DNA of 64,000 bases from contig JAGHZU010000009.1 in assembly GCA_017745235.1 (NCBI GenBank), forward strand, positions 1 to 64,000. The letters run 5' to 3'. Of the stretch, positions 8,723 to 16,956 are shown one piece after another; positions within the stretch are counted from its first letter, which is position 1, and each line of letters starts with the position of its first letter. Origin of the DNA: Caulobacter sp. GTDB lineage: Bacteria > Pseudomonadota > Alphaproteobacteria > Caulobacterales > Caulobacteraceae. The notes below the pieces were generated by a model. That model did no database searches, was not told the DNA's origin, and was given only the letters and a program-made list of their open reading frames with translations. Position numbers and translations under genes: made by a program.

Positions 8723-9562
8723 CTAGTTCCCGCCGTTGAAGAGGGACAGGATGATCTGCGGCGCCTGGTTGGCGATCGACAGCGCCTGGGCGCCCAGCTG
8801 CTGCTTGACCTGCAGGGCCTGGAGGCGCGCGCTTTCCTTGGCCATGTCGGCGTCGACCAGGTTGCCGACGCCGGTTTCCAGCACGTCGTTCAGCTTGGAC
8901 ACGAAGGTGTTGTGGGCCTCGATCTGCTTGGCCTGGGAGCCGATCGAGCCGACAGCGGTGTTCACCCCGCTGATCGTGGCGTCCAGGCGCGTCAGCACGG
9001 CGGCCGCCTGGGTCATGGTGCTGATGTCGTCGGTCGCGGTCAGGGTGTTGATCGTACCGCCCAGCGACAGGTTCTGCAGGTTCAGGGTGATGACCGTCGC
9101 CGCGTCGGCGTCGGCCAGGAAGGTGATGTTGGACGGCTCGCTGCCGTTGAGGATGTTGGCGCCGTCGAACGTGGCGCTGTTGATGACCTGCTGCATGTTC
9201 TTCAGCAGACCCTGGAAGTCGGCGTTCAGGGCCTTGCGCGACGCCGTCGACAGCGAAGTGTCCTTAGCGGCCACCACCTTCTCGCGCATCTGGGTCAGCA
9301 GGTCGGAGACGGACTCGCCAGCCGTCAGAGCCACGTCGGTGATCGAGGTGGCGCGGTCCAGGCTCATCTTCACGGCCGAGAGCGCGGAACGGTCGGCGCG
9401 CTGGTCCTGGGCGATCGACCAGACGGCGGCGTTGTCCTTGGCGGTGGAGATCGCCAGGCCGGTGTTGATGCGCGTCTGCACCCCCGCCATGTCGTCGTTG
9501 GTCTTGTTCAGGTTTTGCAGGGCGATCAGCGCAGGCTGATTGGTGTTCACGCTAAGCGTCAT
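8723..9562 (-). CDS. fljJ: Flagellin (FljJ-like)
   Basis: A 279-residue flagellin with both conserved ends. The N-terminal D0/D1 helices run from TLSVNTNQPALIALQNLN through RINTGLAISTAKDNAAVWS, and the C-terminal helix contains DADMAKESARLQALQVKQQ and LSIANQAPQIILSLF. The hypervariable D2/D3 part is short, as in Caulobacter. The ATG at 9562 is preferred to a GTG one codon earlier. The first residues (MTLSVNTNQ) differ from the MxLNSINTN start of the neighbouring flagellin, and this version resembles the 29-kDa FljJ. It builds the flagellar filament. The paralogue assignment is tentative. Confidence 0.92.
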   Translation of the reverse strand: MTLSVNTNQPALIALQNLNKTNDDMAGVQTRINTGLAISTAKDNAAVWSIAQDQRADRSALSAVKMSLDRATSITDVALTAGESVSDLLTQMREKVVAAKDTSLSTASRKALNADFQGLLKNMQQVINSATFDGANILNGSEPSNITFLADADAATVITLNLQNLSLGGTINTLTATDDISTMTQAAAVLTRLDATISGVNTAVGSIGSQAKQIEAHNTFVSKLNDVLETGVGNLVDADMAKESARLQALQVKQQLGAQALSIANQAPQIILSLFNGGN

Positions 9563-9733
9563 CACGATCTCCGAGCGGCGGTTCTAGCCAAGGGGAGCCC
9601 GGAAACGCGATTCGGCGGCCGAGCTATGTTCGACCGCGACCCTGGAGCCCAGGGAGTAAGAATATGGTTAACGCCTATAAACCATGTTTCGCGTGCGACG
9701 CCCGGTCGCGGCGAAACCCCTCCTCCGAGGTCG

Positions 9734-10048
9734 TCAGGTCAGGCCGTCGAAGACCTTGCCGGGATCGTAGTGCTCGGCCTGCTTGAAGCGCAGCACGTCC
9801 TCACGCGGGAACTGCTGCAGCGTCTCGCCGGTGATGCGATCGACCGTCTTGTAGACGAAGGTTCCCGTGGTGGGATCCTCCTCGATCACCAGGCGCAGGT
9901 CTCCCGGCTGAGGACCGCTGGCGACCGGCCTCTCCTTGCGGGCCGACATGTCGGCGCCGCTCGCGGGCGCGCCCGGAGCGGAGAAAGGAGCGTTCTGGGT
10001 CGTGGCGGGCTCTGTCAGCGCAGGCGTCAGTGCGATCTTGGTTTCCAT
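9734..10048 (-). CDS. flaG: FlaG family flagellar protein
   Basis: A small protein of about 104 residues. Its C-terminal half carries the FlaG domain (LRLVIEEDPTTGTFVYKTVD, RITGETLQQFPREDVLRF), and the N-terminus is disordered and Pro/Ala-rich. FlaG proteins influence filament length or structure. It lies between the two flagellin genes on the same strand. The ATG at 10048 has AGGAG close upstream; a GTG at 10063 would add five residues. It is probably secreted or filament-associated, but its exact role in Caulobacter is unclear. Confidence 0.85.
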   Translation of the reverse strand: METKIALTPALTEPATTQNAPFSAPGAPASGADMSARKERPVASGPQPGDLRLVIEEDPTTGTFVYKTVDRITGETLQQFPREDVLRFKQAEHYDPGKVFDGLT

Positions 10049-10121
10049 TACTCCTGTCGCCACCGGCTTTCGGCGGCGCCCCTGGTGGTCCCTCCCCTAC
10101 GGCGAACCGGAGGAAGGCGGA

Positions 10122-10141
10122 GGCGGGCCCGAAGGCCCGCC
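10122..10141 (-). terminator. Terminator hairpin after the distal flagellin gene
   Basis: An 8-bp GC stem GGCGGGCC / GGCCCGCC closes a four-base loop that reads TTCG on the minus strand, 14 bases after the flagellin stop codon. No U-run follows, but a UUCG-capped GC hairpin here would end or stabilise the flagellin mRNA. Confidence 0.65.
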
Positions 10142-10154
10142 CCCTTCTCGTTCC

Positions 10155-10976
10155 TTAACGGAACAGGCTGAGGATCGACGAGGTCGACTGGTTGGCGATC
10201 GAGAGCGCCTGGATGCCCAGCTGCTGCTTGGTTTGCAGCGACTGCAGCTTGGCGCTTTCCTTGGCCAGGTCGGCGTCGACCAGGTTGCCCACGCCGGCGT
10301 CGAGGCTGTCTTGCAGCTTGCCGACGAAGGTCAGGTGGGTGTCCAGGCCCGTCGAGCTGGTGCCCAGCGACGACAGCTTGTTCGTCGCGGTGGTCAAGGC
10401 GTTGGTGATCGTGGTGATCATCGTCTTGGCCGCAGCCGCGGTGGCGAAGGTCGAACCGGCGGTCAGGCCCAGGCCCACCAGCGACAGGGTCTTGGCCTGC
10501 ACGGTGAACTGGCTGCCGTCCGAGTTGGCCAGGAAGGCCAGCTTGGCGGTGGTGCCGTCCACCAGGCTGACGCCGTTGAACTTGGCGTTCGTGGCAGCCT
10601 TGGTGATCTGGTCGCGCAGCGAGTTGAAGTCCGAGACCAGGGCGTTGAACGAGGCGGTGTTGAGCGAGGTGTCGGAAGCGGCCAGGGCCTTTTCCTTCAT
10701 CTTGCCCAGCAGGTCGGTGACGGTGTCGCCGGCGGCCAGGGCCACGTCGATCGTCGACTGGCCGCGTTGCAGCGAGTCCTTCACGGCGTTCAGGGATTGG
10801 GCGGTGGAAGACTGCACCCTCGCCGTGGCCCAGATCGCGCCGTTGTCCTTGGCGTTGCTGATCTTCTTGCCGGTGTTGATGCGTTGTTGCGTCACCTGAA
10901 GTTCGCTGTTGGTGGCGTTCAGGTTCTGCAGGGCGATCATCGCGCCCCCGTTCGTGTTGATGCTGTTCAGCGGCAT
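10155..10976 (-). CDS. Flagellin (FljK/FljL-like)
   Basis: A 273-residue flagellin beginning [20 protein letters not shown], with conserved [19 protein letters not shown] at the N-terminus and [37 protein letters not shown] at the C-terminus. The centre is short and rich in Ala/Thr, as in Caulobacter 25/27-kDa flagellins. It is the first gene of the flagellin/FlaG/flagellin array. In Caulobacter, FlbT binds the 5' leader of fljK mRNA to destabilise it. The leader here has two small AAA-looped hairpins 30-60 bases before the start. No sigma-54 -24/-12 element (GG-N10-GC) was found within about 200 bases. Confidence 0.94.
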   Translation of the reverse strand: MPLNSINTNGGAMIALQNLNATNSELQVTQQRINTGKKISNAKDNGAIWATARVQSSTAQSLNAVKDSLQRGQSTIDVALAAGDTVTDLLGKMKEKALAASDTSLNTASFNALVSDFNSLRDQITKAATNAKFNGVSLVDGTTAKLAFLANSDGSQFTVQAKTLSLVGLGLTAGSTFATAAAAKTMITTITNALTTATNKLSSLGTSSTGLDTHLTFVGKLQDSLDAGVGNLVDADLAKESAKLQSLQTKQQLGIQALSIANQSTSSILSLFR

Positions 10977-11005
10977 CCGGACAGGTTCCTATTCAAGGGT
11001 TCCGA

Positions 11006-11036
11006 CGTCATTTTGACGGTCGGGAGCATTTTGCTC
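11006..11036 (-). promoter_or_regulatory. Twin hairpins in the flagellin 5' leader
   Basis: Two adjacent perfect 5-bp stems with identical AAA loops on the minus strand: GAGCA-AAA-TGCTC (11036-11024) and CGTCA-AAA-TGACG (11018-11006). They lie 30-60 bases before the flagellin ATG and are good candidates for a protein-binding leader structure, possibly for FlbT. Confidence 0.5.
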
Positions 11037-11171
11037 GCTGTCAGGATCGGGGTCCGGGTGTTTAAAATGAATGAACCCGGAAGTTACTGCTGGGGAAGGA
11101 TTTCCGGGTGGGAAATCGCTGCCGGCCAATATTTGAAATCCAGGGTTTATGGGGCGATTTGACGCAGTATA

Positions 11172-11183
11172 GGCTCGCGAGCC
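11172..11183. promoter_or_regulatory. 12-bp palindrome upstream of the distal flagellin
   Basis: GGCTCGCGAGCC is a perfect palindrome about 200 bases upstream of the flagellin start, directly before TATACT (minus strand), which could serve as a -10. It may be an activator or repressor site. Nothing links it to a known regulator. Confidence 0.3.
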
Positions 11184-11275
11184 AGGCCCGGTTGGGTTTT
11201 GGTCACGGCGTCCAGCCTCCGCCCCGGGGCTGGGCGACTGCCGCAGGTTGCGGCCGATCGCCCGGCCGGAGGGCG

Positions 11276-11620
11276 TCAGGCGCACAGGCGCTGCGACGCC
11301 CGGTCGCGGTCGTCGGCGGCGAAAAGGTCGAAGACCTCCTCCCAGGCGTCCTGGCGGGAAGCGCGCAGGGCCGCGTCGTCGATCACCCGGACGATCTGAT
11401 CCTCGCGATCGTTCCACACCAGGCCCACGTCGCAGGCCCGCTCGGCGTCGCGGCCCAGCAGCAGGATGATGTCGGCCTTGGCCGCCCGCGCCGGACTCAG
11501 GCGCAGCAGCGTGCGGCCGCCGCCCAGGTCGCGATGGATGTCGGCGAAGTCGAGGACGGCCGAGATCATGGCGGCGTTGACCGGGGCGGTGCGCCAGTCC
11601 TGGCGGGCGAGGCGGGTCAT
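11276..11620 (-). CDS. Conserved-looking hypothetical protein
   Basis: A soluble 114-residue protein starting MTRLARQDWRTAPVNAAMIS. It has alternating hydrophobic strands (KADIILLLG, CDVGLVW, QIVRVIDDAAL) and a C-terminal helix WEEVFDLFAADDRDRAS. There is no signal peptide and no membrane segment. The frame has proper GC-rich codon use. It is divergent from the WYL regulator with 77 bases between. No family was recognised. Confidence 0.65.
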   Translation of the reverse strand: MTRLARQDWRTAPVNAAMISAVLDFADIHRDLGGGRTLLRLSPARAAKADIILLLGRDAERACDVGLVWNDREDQIVRVIDDAALRASRQDAWEEVFDLFAADDRDRASQRLCA

Positions 11621-11697
11621 GGGGCGGTTCCTTGCGCGTTCTGCGAGCCTGACTTTTGAAGGTGCATTGCGTCAAAAACGGTCGTATCTAATCGGCC

Positions 11698-12687
11698 ATG
11701 CGACACGACAAGGCGACGCGACTGCTGGAGCTGGCCCGGATGCTGGCCGGATCGTCCGAAGGCATGACCCTGGACGAGATGGCCCGTGCGATGGACGTGG
11801 GCCGGCGCACGGCCGAGCGTATGCGCGACGCGGTCTGGGCGGCCTTCCCGCAGATGGAGGCGGTGGACGACCCGCCGACCAAGCGCTTCCGCATTCCGTC
11901 GGGCCTGGACAGCCTCTTCCAGACGCCCACGGCCGAGGAGCTGGCGGCCCTGCGCACGGCGGCCGACTCCTACGCCGCCGGCGGGGCCGGGGCGCGGGCG
12001 GCGGCGCTGCACGCCCTGGAACGCAAGCTGCTGTCGTCGCTGCGGGGGTCCGCCCGCCGGCGCGTGGCTCCCGACCTGGAAGCCCTGATCCAGGCCGAGA
12101 CCATCGCCATCCATCCCGGCCCCCGCCCGTTCGAGGACGAGCAGGTGTTGAGCGCCATCCGGGCGGCGGTGAAGGGCCTGCAAGCCCTGGCGTTTCGCTA
12201 CGAGGGCGGTAGCGCGCCGGGGCGGGCCCGCAAGGTCACGCCTCTGGGCATCCTGTTCGGCCACAGCAACTATCTGGTCGCCGCCGAGGGCAAGGACCCG
12301 CGTCCGCGCACCTTCCGCCTGGACCGCATGCGCGATGTCCAGGCCCTGGACGAAGCCGCCGCTCCCCCCGCCGACTTCTCGCTGCAGGCCTTCGCCGACG
12401 AGAGTTTCGGCATCTATCACGGCGAGATCGAGGACGTGCGCCTGCGCATCAAGCCCAGCCGGGCCGAGGACGCCTTGCGCTGGCGCTTCCATCCGGCCCA
12501 GTCGGTCATCCAGGACGAGGATGGATCGGTTGTCGTGGCCTTCCGGGCCAGCGGCATGCGGGAATTGGCCTGGCACCTGTTCACCTGGGGCGAGGCGGTG
12601 GAGATCCTGTCGCCGCCTGGCCTGAAGACGCTGATGGTCGAGGAGTTGAGCCTGGCCCTGGCCGCGCACACCGGAGAGGTTCGATGA
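11698..12687 (+). CDS. WYL-domain transcriptional regulator
   Basis: A 329-residue regulator of the YafY/DeoR-like WYL family. The N-terminal winged HTH spans residues about 1-65 (EGMTLDEMARAMDVGRRTAE). The WYL domain is around residues 155-225 (LQALAFRYEGG, PLGILFGHSNYLVAAE, RTFRLDRM); the signature tripeptide reads NYL in place of WYL. The C-terminal WCX part follows. WYL domains sense ligands or nucleic acids and often control DNA-damage or phage-defence genes. Its ATGA stop/start overlap with the next gene shows coupling to a small membrane protein. Confidence 0.88.
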   Translation: MRHDKATRLLELARMLAGSSEGMTLDEMARAMDVGRRTAERMRDAVWAAFPQMEAVDDPPTKRFRIPSGLDSLFQTPTAEELAALRTAADSYAAGGAGARAAALHALERKLLSSLRGSARRRVAPDLEALIQAETIAIHPGPRPFEDEQVLSAIRAAVKGLQALAFRYEGGSAPGRARKVTPLGILFGHSNYLVAAEGKDPRPRTFRLDRMRDVQALDEAAAPPADFSLQAFADESFGIYHGEIEDVRLRIKPSRAEDALRWRFHPAQSVIQDEDGSVVVAFRASGMRELAWHLFTWGEAVEILSPPGLKTLMVEELSLALAAHTGEVR

Positions 12688-12995
12688 AGAGCGGCGTCGA
12701 CGCCCACGCCCTGGCCGTGCGCCTGAAGAACGCCGACCCGGCCGCCCGCAAGCGGATCATGGCCGCCTATCGGGCGTGGTTGCTGGAGGGCGCCAGGGCC
12801 GGCCAGTCGCGCACCTTGCCGGGCGTGGGCCTGATCGGCCTGGGCGCGACCCTGCTGTCGTTCAACGTGCTCCAGGCTCACGCGCTGACGCTTTACGCGG
12901 CGGGCGGGCTGGCCCTGGTGCTGGGGCTGTTCCTGTTCTCGGCCGGCGCGCGCCGGGAGCGGGCCTGGCGAGCGGCCAATCCCTTCCGGGGCTAA
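12684..12995 (+). CDS. Small membrane protein of unknown function
   Basis: A 103-residue protein with a soluble helical N-terminus (about 40 residues) and two closely spaced membrane segments (LPGVGLIGLGATLLSF and LTLYAAGGLALVLGLFLFSA), ending in a positively charged tail. Both ends would be cytoplasmic by the positive-inside rule. It overlaps the WYL regulator by four bases (ATGA), so the two are co-translated and the regulator may act with or on it. No family recognised. Confidence 0.75.
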   Translation: MKSGVDAHALAVRLKNADPAARKRIMAAYRAWLLEGARAGQSRTLPGVGLIGLGATLLSFNVLQAHALTLYAAGGLALVLGLFLFSAGARRERAWRAANPFRG

Positions 12996-13015
12996 GGCGA
13001 GCAGCTTCCGGGGCG

Positions 13016-14095
13016 TCAGTCGCTCACCAGCCGGAGCAAGGCCAGTTCCCGCGCCCGGCGCGAGCCCCCCCGGCGTCGCGGCAAGGCGCCCGCATCGAAC
13101 GCCTCCATCACCTTGGGGTGGATATAGGCCGTGCGGCAGACGGCCGGGGTGTTGCCCAGAAAGCCGGCCACCGCCTTGACGCAGGTGTTGAGCGTGCGTT
13201 TGGCTTCAGTCTTGGTGACGGGCCTGGGGGATAGGCTCAGGCCTTCCATCGCCGCCAGCGAGCCGGCCCAGGTGCGGAAGTCCTTGGCCGAGAAGTCGTC
13301 GCCGCAGGCTGCGCGGATGTAGTCATTGACGTCGCTGCTCTCGACCGCGCGCCGCTGGCCCTCGGGATCGAGATACTGGAAGAGACGCTGGCCGCGCAGT
13401 TCCTGGCAGGCGGCGACCACCCGGGCAAGGCGACGGTCGCGAAAGCCCGTGCGATGGACCTTGCCGCTCTTGCCGACGAACTCGAACACCGCTCCGCCGC
13501 CCGCCAGCTTCAGATGGCGCTTGCGCAGGGTGGTCAGGCCGAAGCTGCGGTTGGCCTTGGCGTATTCGTCGTTGCCCACCCGGATCAGGGTCAGCTCCAG
13601 CAGGCTCACCACGGCGGCCAGCACCTTCTCGCGGGGCAGTCCCCGGCGGGCCAGGTCGGCCTCGACGCGCTTCCTCAGGCGGGGCAGGGCGCGGCCGAAG
13701 GCGGCCATGCGGTCGTACTTGCGGGCGTCGCGGTCGGCCCGCCAGTCGGGGTGATAGCGATACTGCTTGCGGCCCTTGCTGTCGCGGCCCACCGCCTGGA
13801 CGTGGCCGTTGGGGGCGGGGCAGATCCACACGTCCGTCCAGGCCGGCGGGATGGCCAGGGCCCGGATCCGGTCCAGGGTGGCGGCGTCCTTCACGATGCG
13901 GCCCTCGTGGTCGAGATAGGAGAAGCCCTGGCCACGCGGCGCACGGCGCAGGCCCTGGTCGTGGGCGTCGACATAGATGAGCGACGCAGGACCGGCGTCG
14001 AGCGTGTCGCGCGCCATGGTCATCGGGCTCCCGGCCAGATCGCCGTCTTGGAAAAACGCCGCGTCAAGGAACGCTCCCAGTTTCTTCTCCGGCAA
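13016..14095 (-). CDS. Type IB DNA topoisomerase
   Basis: A bacterial/poxvirus-type topoisomerase IB that relaxes supercoils through a 3'-phosphotyrosyl intermediate. Core features are IPPAWTDVWICPAPNGHVQA near the N-terminus, RVGNDEYAKANRSFGLTTLR and KSGKVHRT in the middle, the Arg-containing AKDFRTWAG, and CRTAYIHP with the likely nucleophilic Tyr. The length as drawn is 359. A start at 14023 (MTMARDTLDAG) would give 335 residues and is at least as likely, because the first 24 residues lie outside the conserved fold. It is divergent from rlmJ. Confidence 0.9.
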   Translation of the reverse strand: MPEKKLGAFLDAAFFQDGDLAGSPMTMARDTLDAGPASLIYVDAHDQGLRRAPRGQGFSYLDHEGRIVKDAATLDRIRALAIPPAWTDVWICPAPNGHVQAVGRDSKGRKQYRYHPDWRADRDARKYDRMAAFGRALPRLRKRVEADLARRGLPREKVLAAVVSLLELTLIRVGNDEYAKANRSFGLTTLRKRHLKLAGGGAVFEFVGKSGKVHRTGFRDRRLARVVAACQELRGQRLFQYLDPEGQRRAVESSDVNDYIRAACGDDFSAKDFRTWAGSLAAMEGLSLSPRPVTKTEAKRTLNTCVKAVAGFLGNTPAVCRTAYIHPKVMEAFDAGALPRRRGGSRRARELALLRLVSD

Positions 14096-14136
14096 CGTGA
14101 TAGGAGGATCGCCGGTTCCGGGAACGACACGCGCAG

Positions 14137-14958
14137 ATGAACTACCGACACGCCTTCCACGCCGGCAATTTCGCCGACCTGCAGAAGCACGCGATCCTGC
14201 TGGCCTTGCTGGAGGCGCTGACGGCGGACGACGCGCCGCTGGCGGTGGTCGACACCCACGCCGGGGCGGGGGCCTACGACCTGGGCGGCGACATGGCGCA
14301 ACGCTCGGGCGAGGCCCAGGCGGGAATCGGGCGACTGCTGGCGATGGCGCAGGTCCCGGCCGTATTCGCGCCGCTGGTGGCGCGGGTGCGGGCGCTGAAC
14401 GGCGGGGCGGACGGGCCGCTGTATCCTGGCTCGCCCCTGCTGATCGCCGGAGCCCTGCGCAAGACCGACCGCTACACCGCCTGCGAGTTGCGGGCCGACG
14501 ACTTCGAGAGCCTGCGCCGCACGCTGGCGCCCTACGCCTTCGCCCAGGCGACGCAGGCCGACGGCTACGCCACGGCCGCCGCCCGCGCCGGACGAGGCGG
14601 GCGGACGTTCGTGCTGATCGACCCGCCGTTCGAGCGTCCCGACGACTACGCCCAGACGGTCGCGACGGCCCGCGCGGTGCTGGAGCGCGATCCCCAGGGC
14701 GTGATCGCCGCCTGGATGCCGATCAAGGACCTGGAGACCTTCGACGCCTTCATGCGCGCGATGGAAACCGTCACGGACGATGCGTTAGCGGCTGAACTGC
14801 GGCTGCGGCCCCTGACGGATCCGATGAAGATGAACGGCAGCGCCATGGTGATCGTCGGAACGCCCAAGGCGGCGGAGGATGCGATCGCCCAGGCCACGGG
14901 CTGGCTGGCCGAGAATCTCGGTCAGGCCGGCGCCAAGGCGAGGGTCTGGCGCGCGTGA
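14137..14958 (+). CDS. rlmJ: 23S rRNA (adenine(2030)-N6)-methyltransferase RlmJ
   Basis: A 273-residue RlmJ methyltransferase. It starts MNYRHAFHAGNFADLQKHAI, the family hallmark, with VVDTHAGAGAYDL as the SAM-binding motif and LIDPPFE as the catalytic DPPF-type motif IV. It methylates N6 of A2030 in 23S rRNA before 50S assembly. Size and motifs match the E. coli enzyme. The chromate transporter gene starts with a GTG overlapping its TGA (14955-14958), so the two are translationally coupled although functionally unrelated. Confidence 0.95.
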   Translation: MNYRHAFHAGNFADLQKHAILLALLEALTADDAPLAVVDTHAGAGAYDLGGDMAQRSGEAQAGIGRLLAMAQVPAVFAPLVARVRALNGGADGPLYPGSPLLIAGALRKTDRYTACELRADDFESLRRTLAPYAFAQATQADGYATAAARAGRGGRTFVLIDPPFERPDDYAQTVATARAVLERDPQGVIAAWMPIKDLETFDAFMRAMETVTDDALAAELRLRPLTDPMKMNGSAMVIVGTPKAAEDAIAQATGWLAENLGQAGAKARVWRA

Positions 14959-16253
14959 GCCCCGCCGCCGCGCCCAAGGCCGCGTCTCCCTGTTTCCGCG
15001 AGGCGTTCTGGGTGTGGCTGAAGGTCGGCTGCCTGGGCTTCGGCGGCCCGGCCGGCCAGATCGCCCTGATGCACCGTGAGGTGGTCGAGCGGCGCGGCTG
15101 GATCGACGAGGCCCGCTTCGCCCACGCGCTGAGCTTCTGCATGCTGCTGCCCGGGCCCGAGGCTCAGCAGCTGGCCGTGTGGCTGGGCTGGCGGCTGCAT
15201 GGAGTGCGCGGGGGCGTGGCGGCGGGGCTGCTGTTCGTGCTGCCGGGCCTTGCGGTGATGCTGGGCCTGTCGGCGCTGTACGTCGCCCACGGCCAGGCGC
15301 CCTGGGCGGGGCCGGCCCTGCTGGGGCTGAAGGCGGCGGTGGTGGCGCTGGTGCTGCAGGCCTTGCTGCGCATGGGCGGCCGGACGATCCGCGGCGTGGC
15401 GGCCTGGTGGAGCGCGGGGCTGGCGTTCCTGGCGCTGAGTTTCACGAACCTGCCGTTCCCACTGGTGATCCTCGTGGCGGGGGGCGTGGGCTGGGCCCTG
15501 GGCGGCGGGACGGTCGCGGCGCAGGCCGCCGAGGTCGAGCCGGCGCGGCCTGGCTGGCGCGTGGCCCTGGCCTGCCTGGCGGCCTGGCTGGCTCCGGTGC
15601 TGCTGGCCCTGGTCTTGGCGCCCGGCTCGTCCGTGGCGCACATGGGGCTGGTGTTCAGCAGCCTGGCGGTGGTCAGCTTCGGCGGCGCCTATGCGGCCCT
15701 GGCCTATGTGGGGCAGGCGGCCGGCGCGTTCGGCTGGCTGGCCTCCAGCCAGATGCTGGACGGCCTGGGCCTGGCCGAGACCACGCCCGGCCCGCTGGTG
15801 CTGGTCTTCGTGTTCGTCGGTTTCGTGGGCGCCTACCAGACCGCGCCGGCGGAGTGGGCGTGGCTGGCGGGTCTGGCGGGCGGGTTGATGGCGGCCTGGA
15901 CAACCTTCGCGCCCTCGTTCCTGTGGATCTTCGCCGGCGGGCCGTTCGTCGAGCGGCTGAGGGCCCGGCCGCGTCCGGCCCGCGCCCTGGCCCTGGTCTC
16001 GGCGGCGGCTGTGGGCGTGATCGCCAGCCTGGCCTTCTGGTTCGCCCTGAGCCTGTTGTTCCCGCACGCCGGCGTCTGGACCTGGGGGCCGCTGCACGCC
16101 AGGGTTCCCGCCCTGGCGGGGCTGGACTGGCCGGCCCTGGGACTGGTGATCCTGGCGGCGCTGCTGGTCTGGGCGGCGCGACTGCCGATCCTGGCGACGG
16201 TGGCGGCGATGGTGGCGGCGGGCCTAGCCCTCGGCGCTTTGGGCATGGCCTGA
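14955..16253 (+). CDS. chrA: Chromate transporter, ChrA type (two CHR domains)
   Basis: A 432-residue inner-membrane protein made of two CHR domains. The first begins with FWVWLKVGCLGFGGPAGQIA and ALSFCMLLPGPEAQQLAVWLG. The second begins around residue 230 with VFSSLAVVSFGGAYAALAYV. About ten hydrophobic segments are visible. Proteins of this family expel chromate by proton-linked exchange, though many homologues may have other anion substrates. Translation starts at a GTG overlapping the rlmJ stop codon. Confidence 0.9.
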   Translation: MSPAAAPKAASPCFREAFWVWLKVGCLGFGGPAGQIALMHREVVERRGWIDEARFAHALSFCMLLPGPEAQQLAVWLGWRLHGVRGGVAAGLLFVLPGLAVMLGLSALYVAHGQAPWAGPALLGLKAAVVALVLQALLRMGGRTIRGVAAWWSAGLAFLALSFTNLPFPLVILVAGGVGWALGGGTVAAQAAEVEPARPGWRVALACLAAWLAPVLLALVLAPGSSVAHMGLVFSSLAVVSFGGAYAALAYVGQAAGAFGWLASSQMLDGLGLAETTPGPLVLVFVFVGFVGAYQTAPAEWAWLAGLAGGLMAAWTTFAPSFLWIFAGGPFVERLRARPRPARALALVSAAAVGVIASLAFWFALSLLFPHAGVWTWGPLHARVPALAGLDWPALGLVILAALLVWAARLPILATVAAMVAAGLALGALGMA

Positions 16254-16334
16254 GCGAGCCGACCATTTTCGCGATTGCGAACTGGAAAACCGTGTTATGT
16301 TGCGGCGCAACAAACGGTTGTCGGAGCCTCCGCC

Positions 16335-16931
16335 ATGACCTCCTTGTTCCCCGAAATCGAGCTTCCCAAGATCGACCCCGAGAAGGGGCCGAACTTCGTC
16401 GCCGGCGTTTCTTCACCCCTGTGGCTGGTGTTCGGCGGCGCGGCCGTGGCCGGCGCCACCTGGTGGTGGTGGTCTTCGCGCTGGCGCGAAGCCGTCAATG
16501 TCGAGGCCTTGATGTCCCCCGCCGCCGCCGCGCCCGGGGCGGTGATCGATCCGGTGACCGAGGCGCCGGCGGCCTTGAAGGCGAAGGTCCCCGAACCGGT
16601 CGAGGTGGTGGCCGAGATCGCGGTCGAGGTCGTGGAGACCGCCGCCGATACGACCCAGGCCGTGCTCGATACGGTCGAGGCGTCAGTGGTCGAGACGGTT
16701 CAGGCCGCGACTCCGGCGGTCGAGGCGGCCGCCGACGACCTGACCCTGCTGGTCGGCATCGGCCCCAAGCTGGCGGCCTCGCTGGGCGAACTGGGCGTGA
16801 CCCGCTTCGAGCAGATCGCGGCCTGGGGGCCGGACGAACTGGCCCGCTTCGACGGGTTGCTGAGCCTGAGGGGCCGCGCCGAGCGCGACGCCTGGGTGGC
16901 CCAGGCCAAGAGGCTGACGTCCGGGACGTAG
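16335..16931 (+). CDS. Membrane-anchored helix-hairpin-helix domain protein
   Basis: A 198-residue protein. One membrane segment lies near residues 28-46 (PLWLVFGGAAVAGATWWWW). A Val/Glu/Ala-rich helical linker follows (EVVAEIAVEVVETAADTTQA). The C-terminal 60 residues form a tandem helix-hairpin-helix domain starting LTLLVGIGPKLAASLGELGV, of the kind often appended to envelope or respiratory-complex proteins. The ATG at 16335 is chosen; the frame is open upstream but lacks coding character. HhH motifs usually contact DNA or proteins; the function of membrane-tethered versions is unclear. Confidence 0.78.
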   Translation: MTSLFPEIELPKIDPEKGPNFVAGVSSPLWLVFGGAAVAGATWWWWSSRWREAVNVEALMSPAAAAPGAVIDPVTEAPAALKAKVPEPVEVVAEIAVEVVETAADTTQAVLDTVEASVVETVQAATPAVEAAADDLTLLVGIGPKLAASLGELGVTRFEQIAAWGPDELARFDGLLSLRGRAERDAWVAQAKRLTSGT

Positions 16932-16956
16932 ATCCGCTGCGTCAGCGGCGCTGTCG

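Noticed and set aside
9664-9685. Inverted repeat ATGGTT / AACCAT and a CtrA-like TTAA-N7-AAAC near the FljJ-like gene
   Set aside because: The dyad is only 6 bp and the CtrA match is incomplete, so neither supports a call.
10977-11200. Possible sigma-54 promoter for the distal flagellin
   Set aside because: TTGGCCGGCAGCGATTT looked promising but lacks GC at the -12 position; no GG-N10-GC match was found in about 200 bases.
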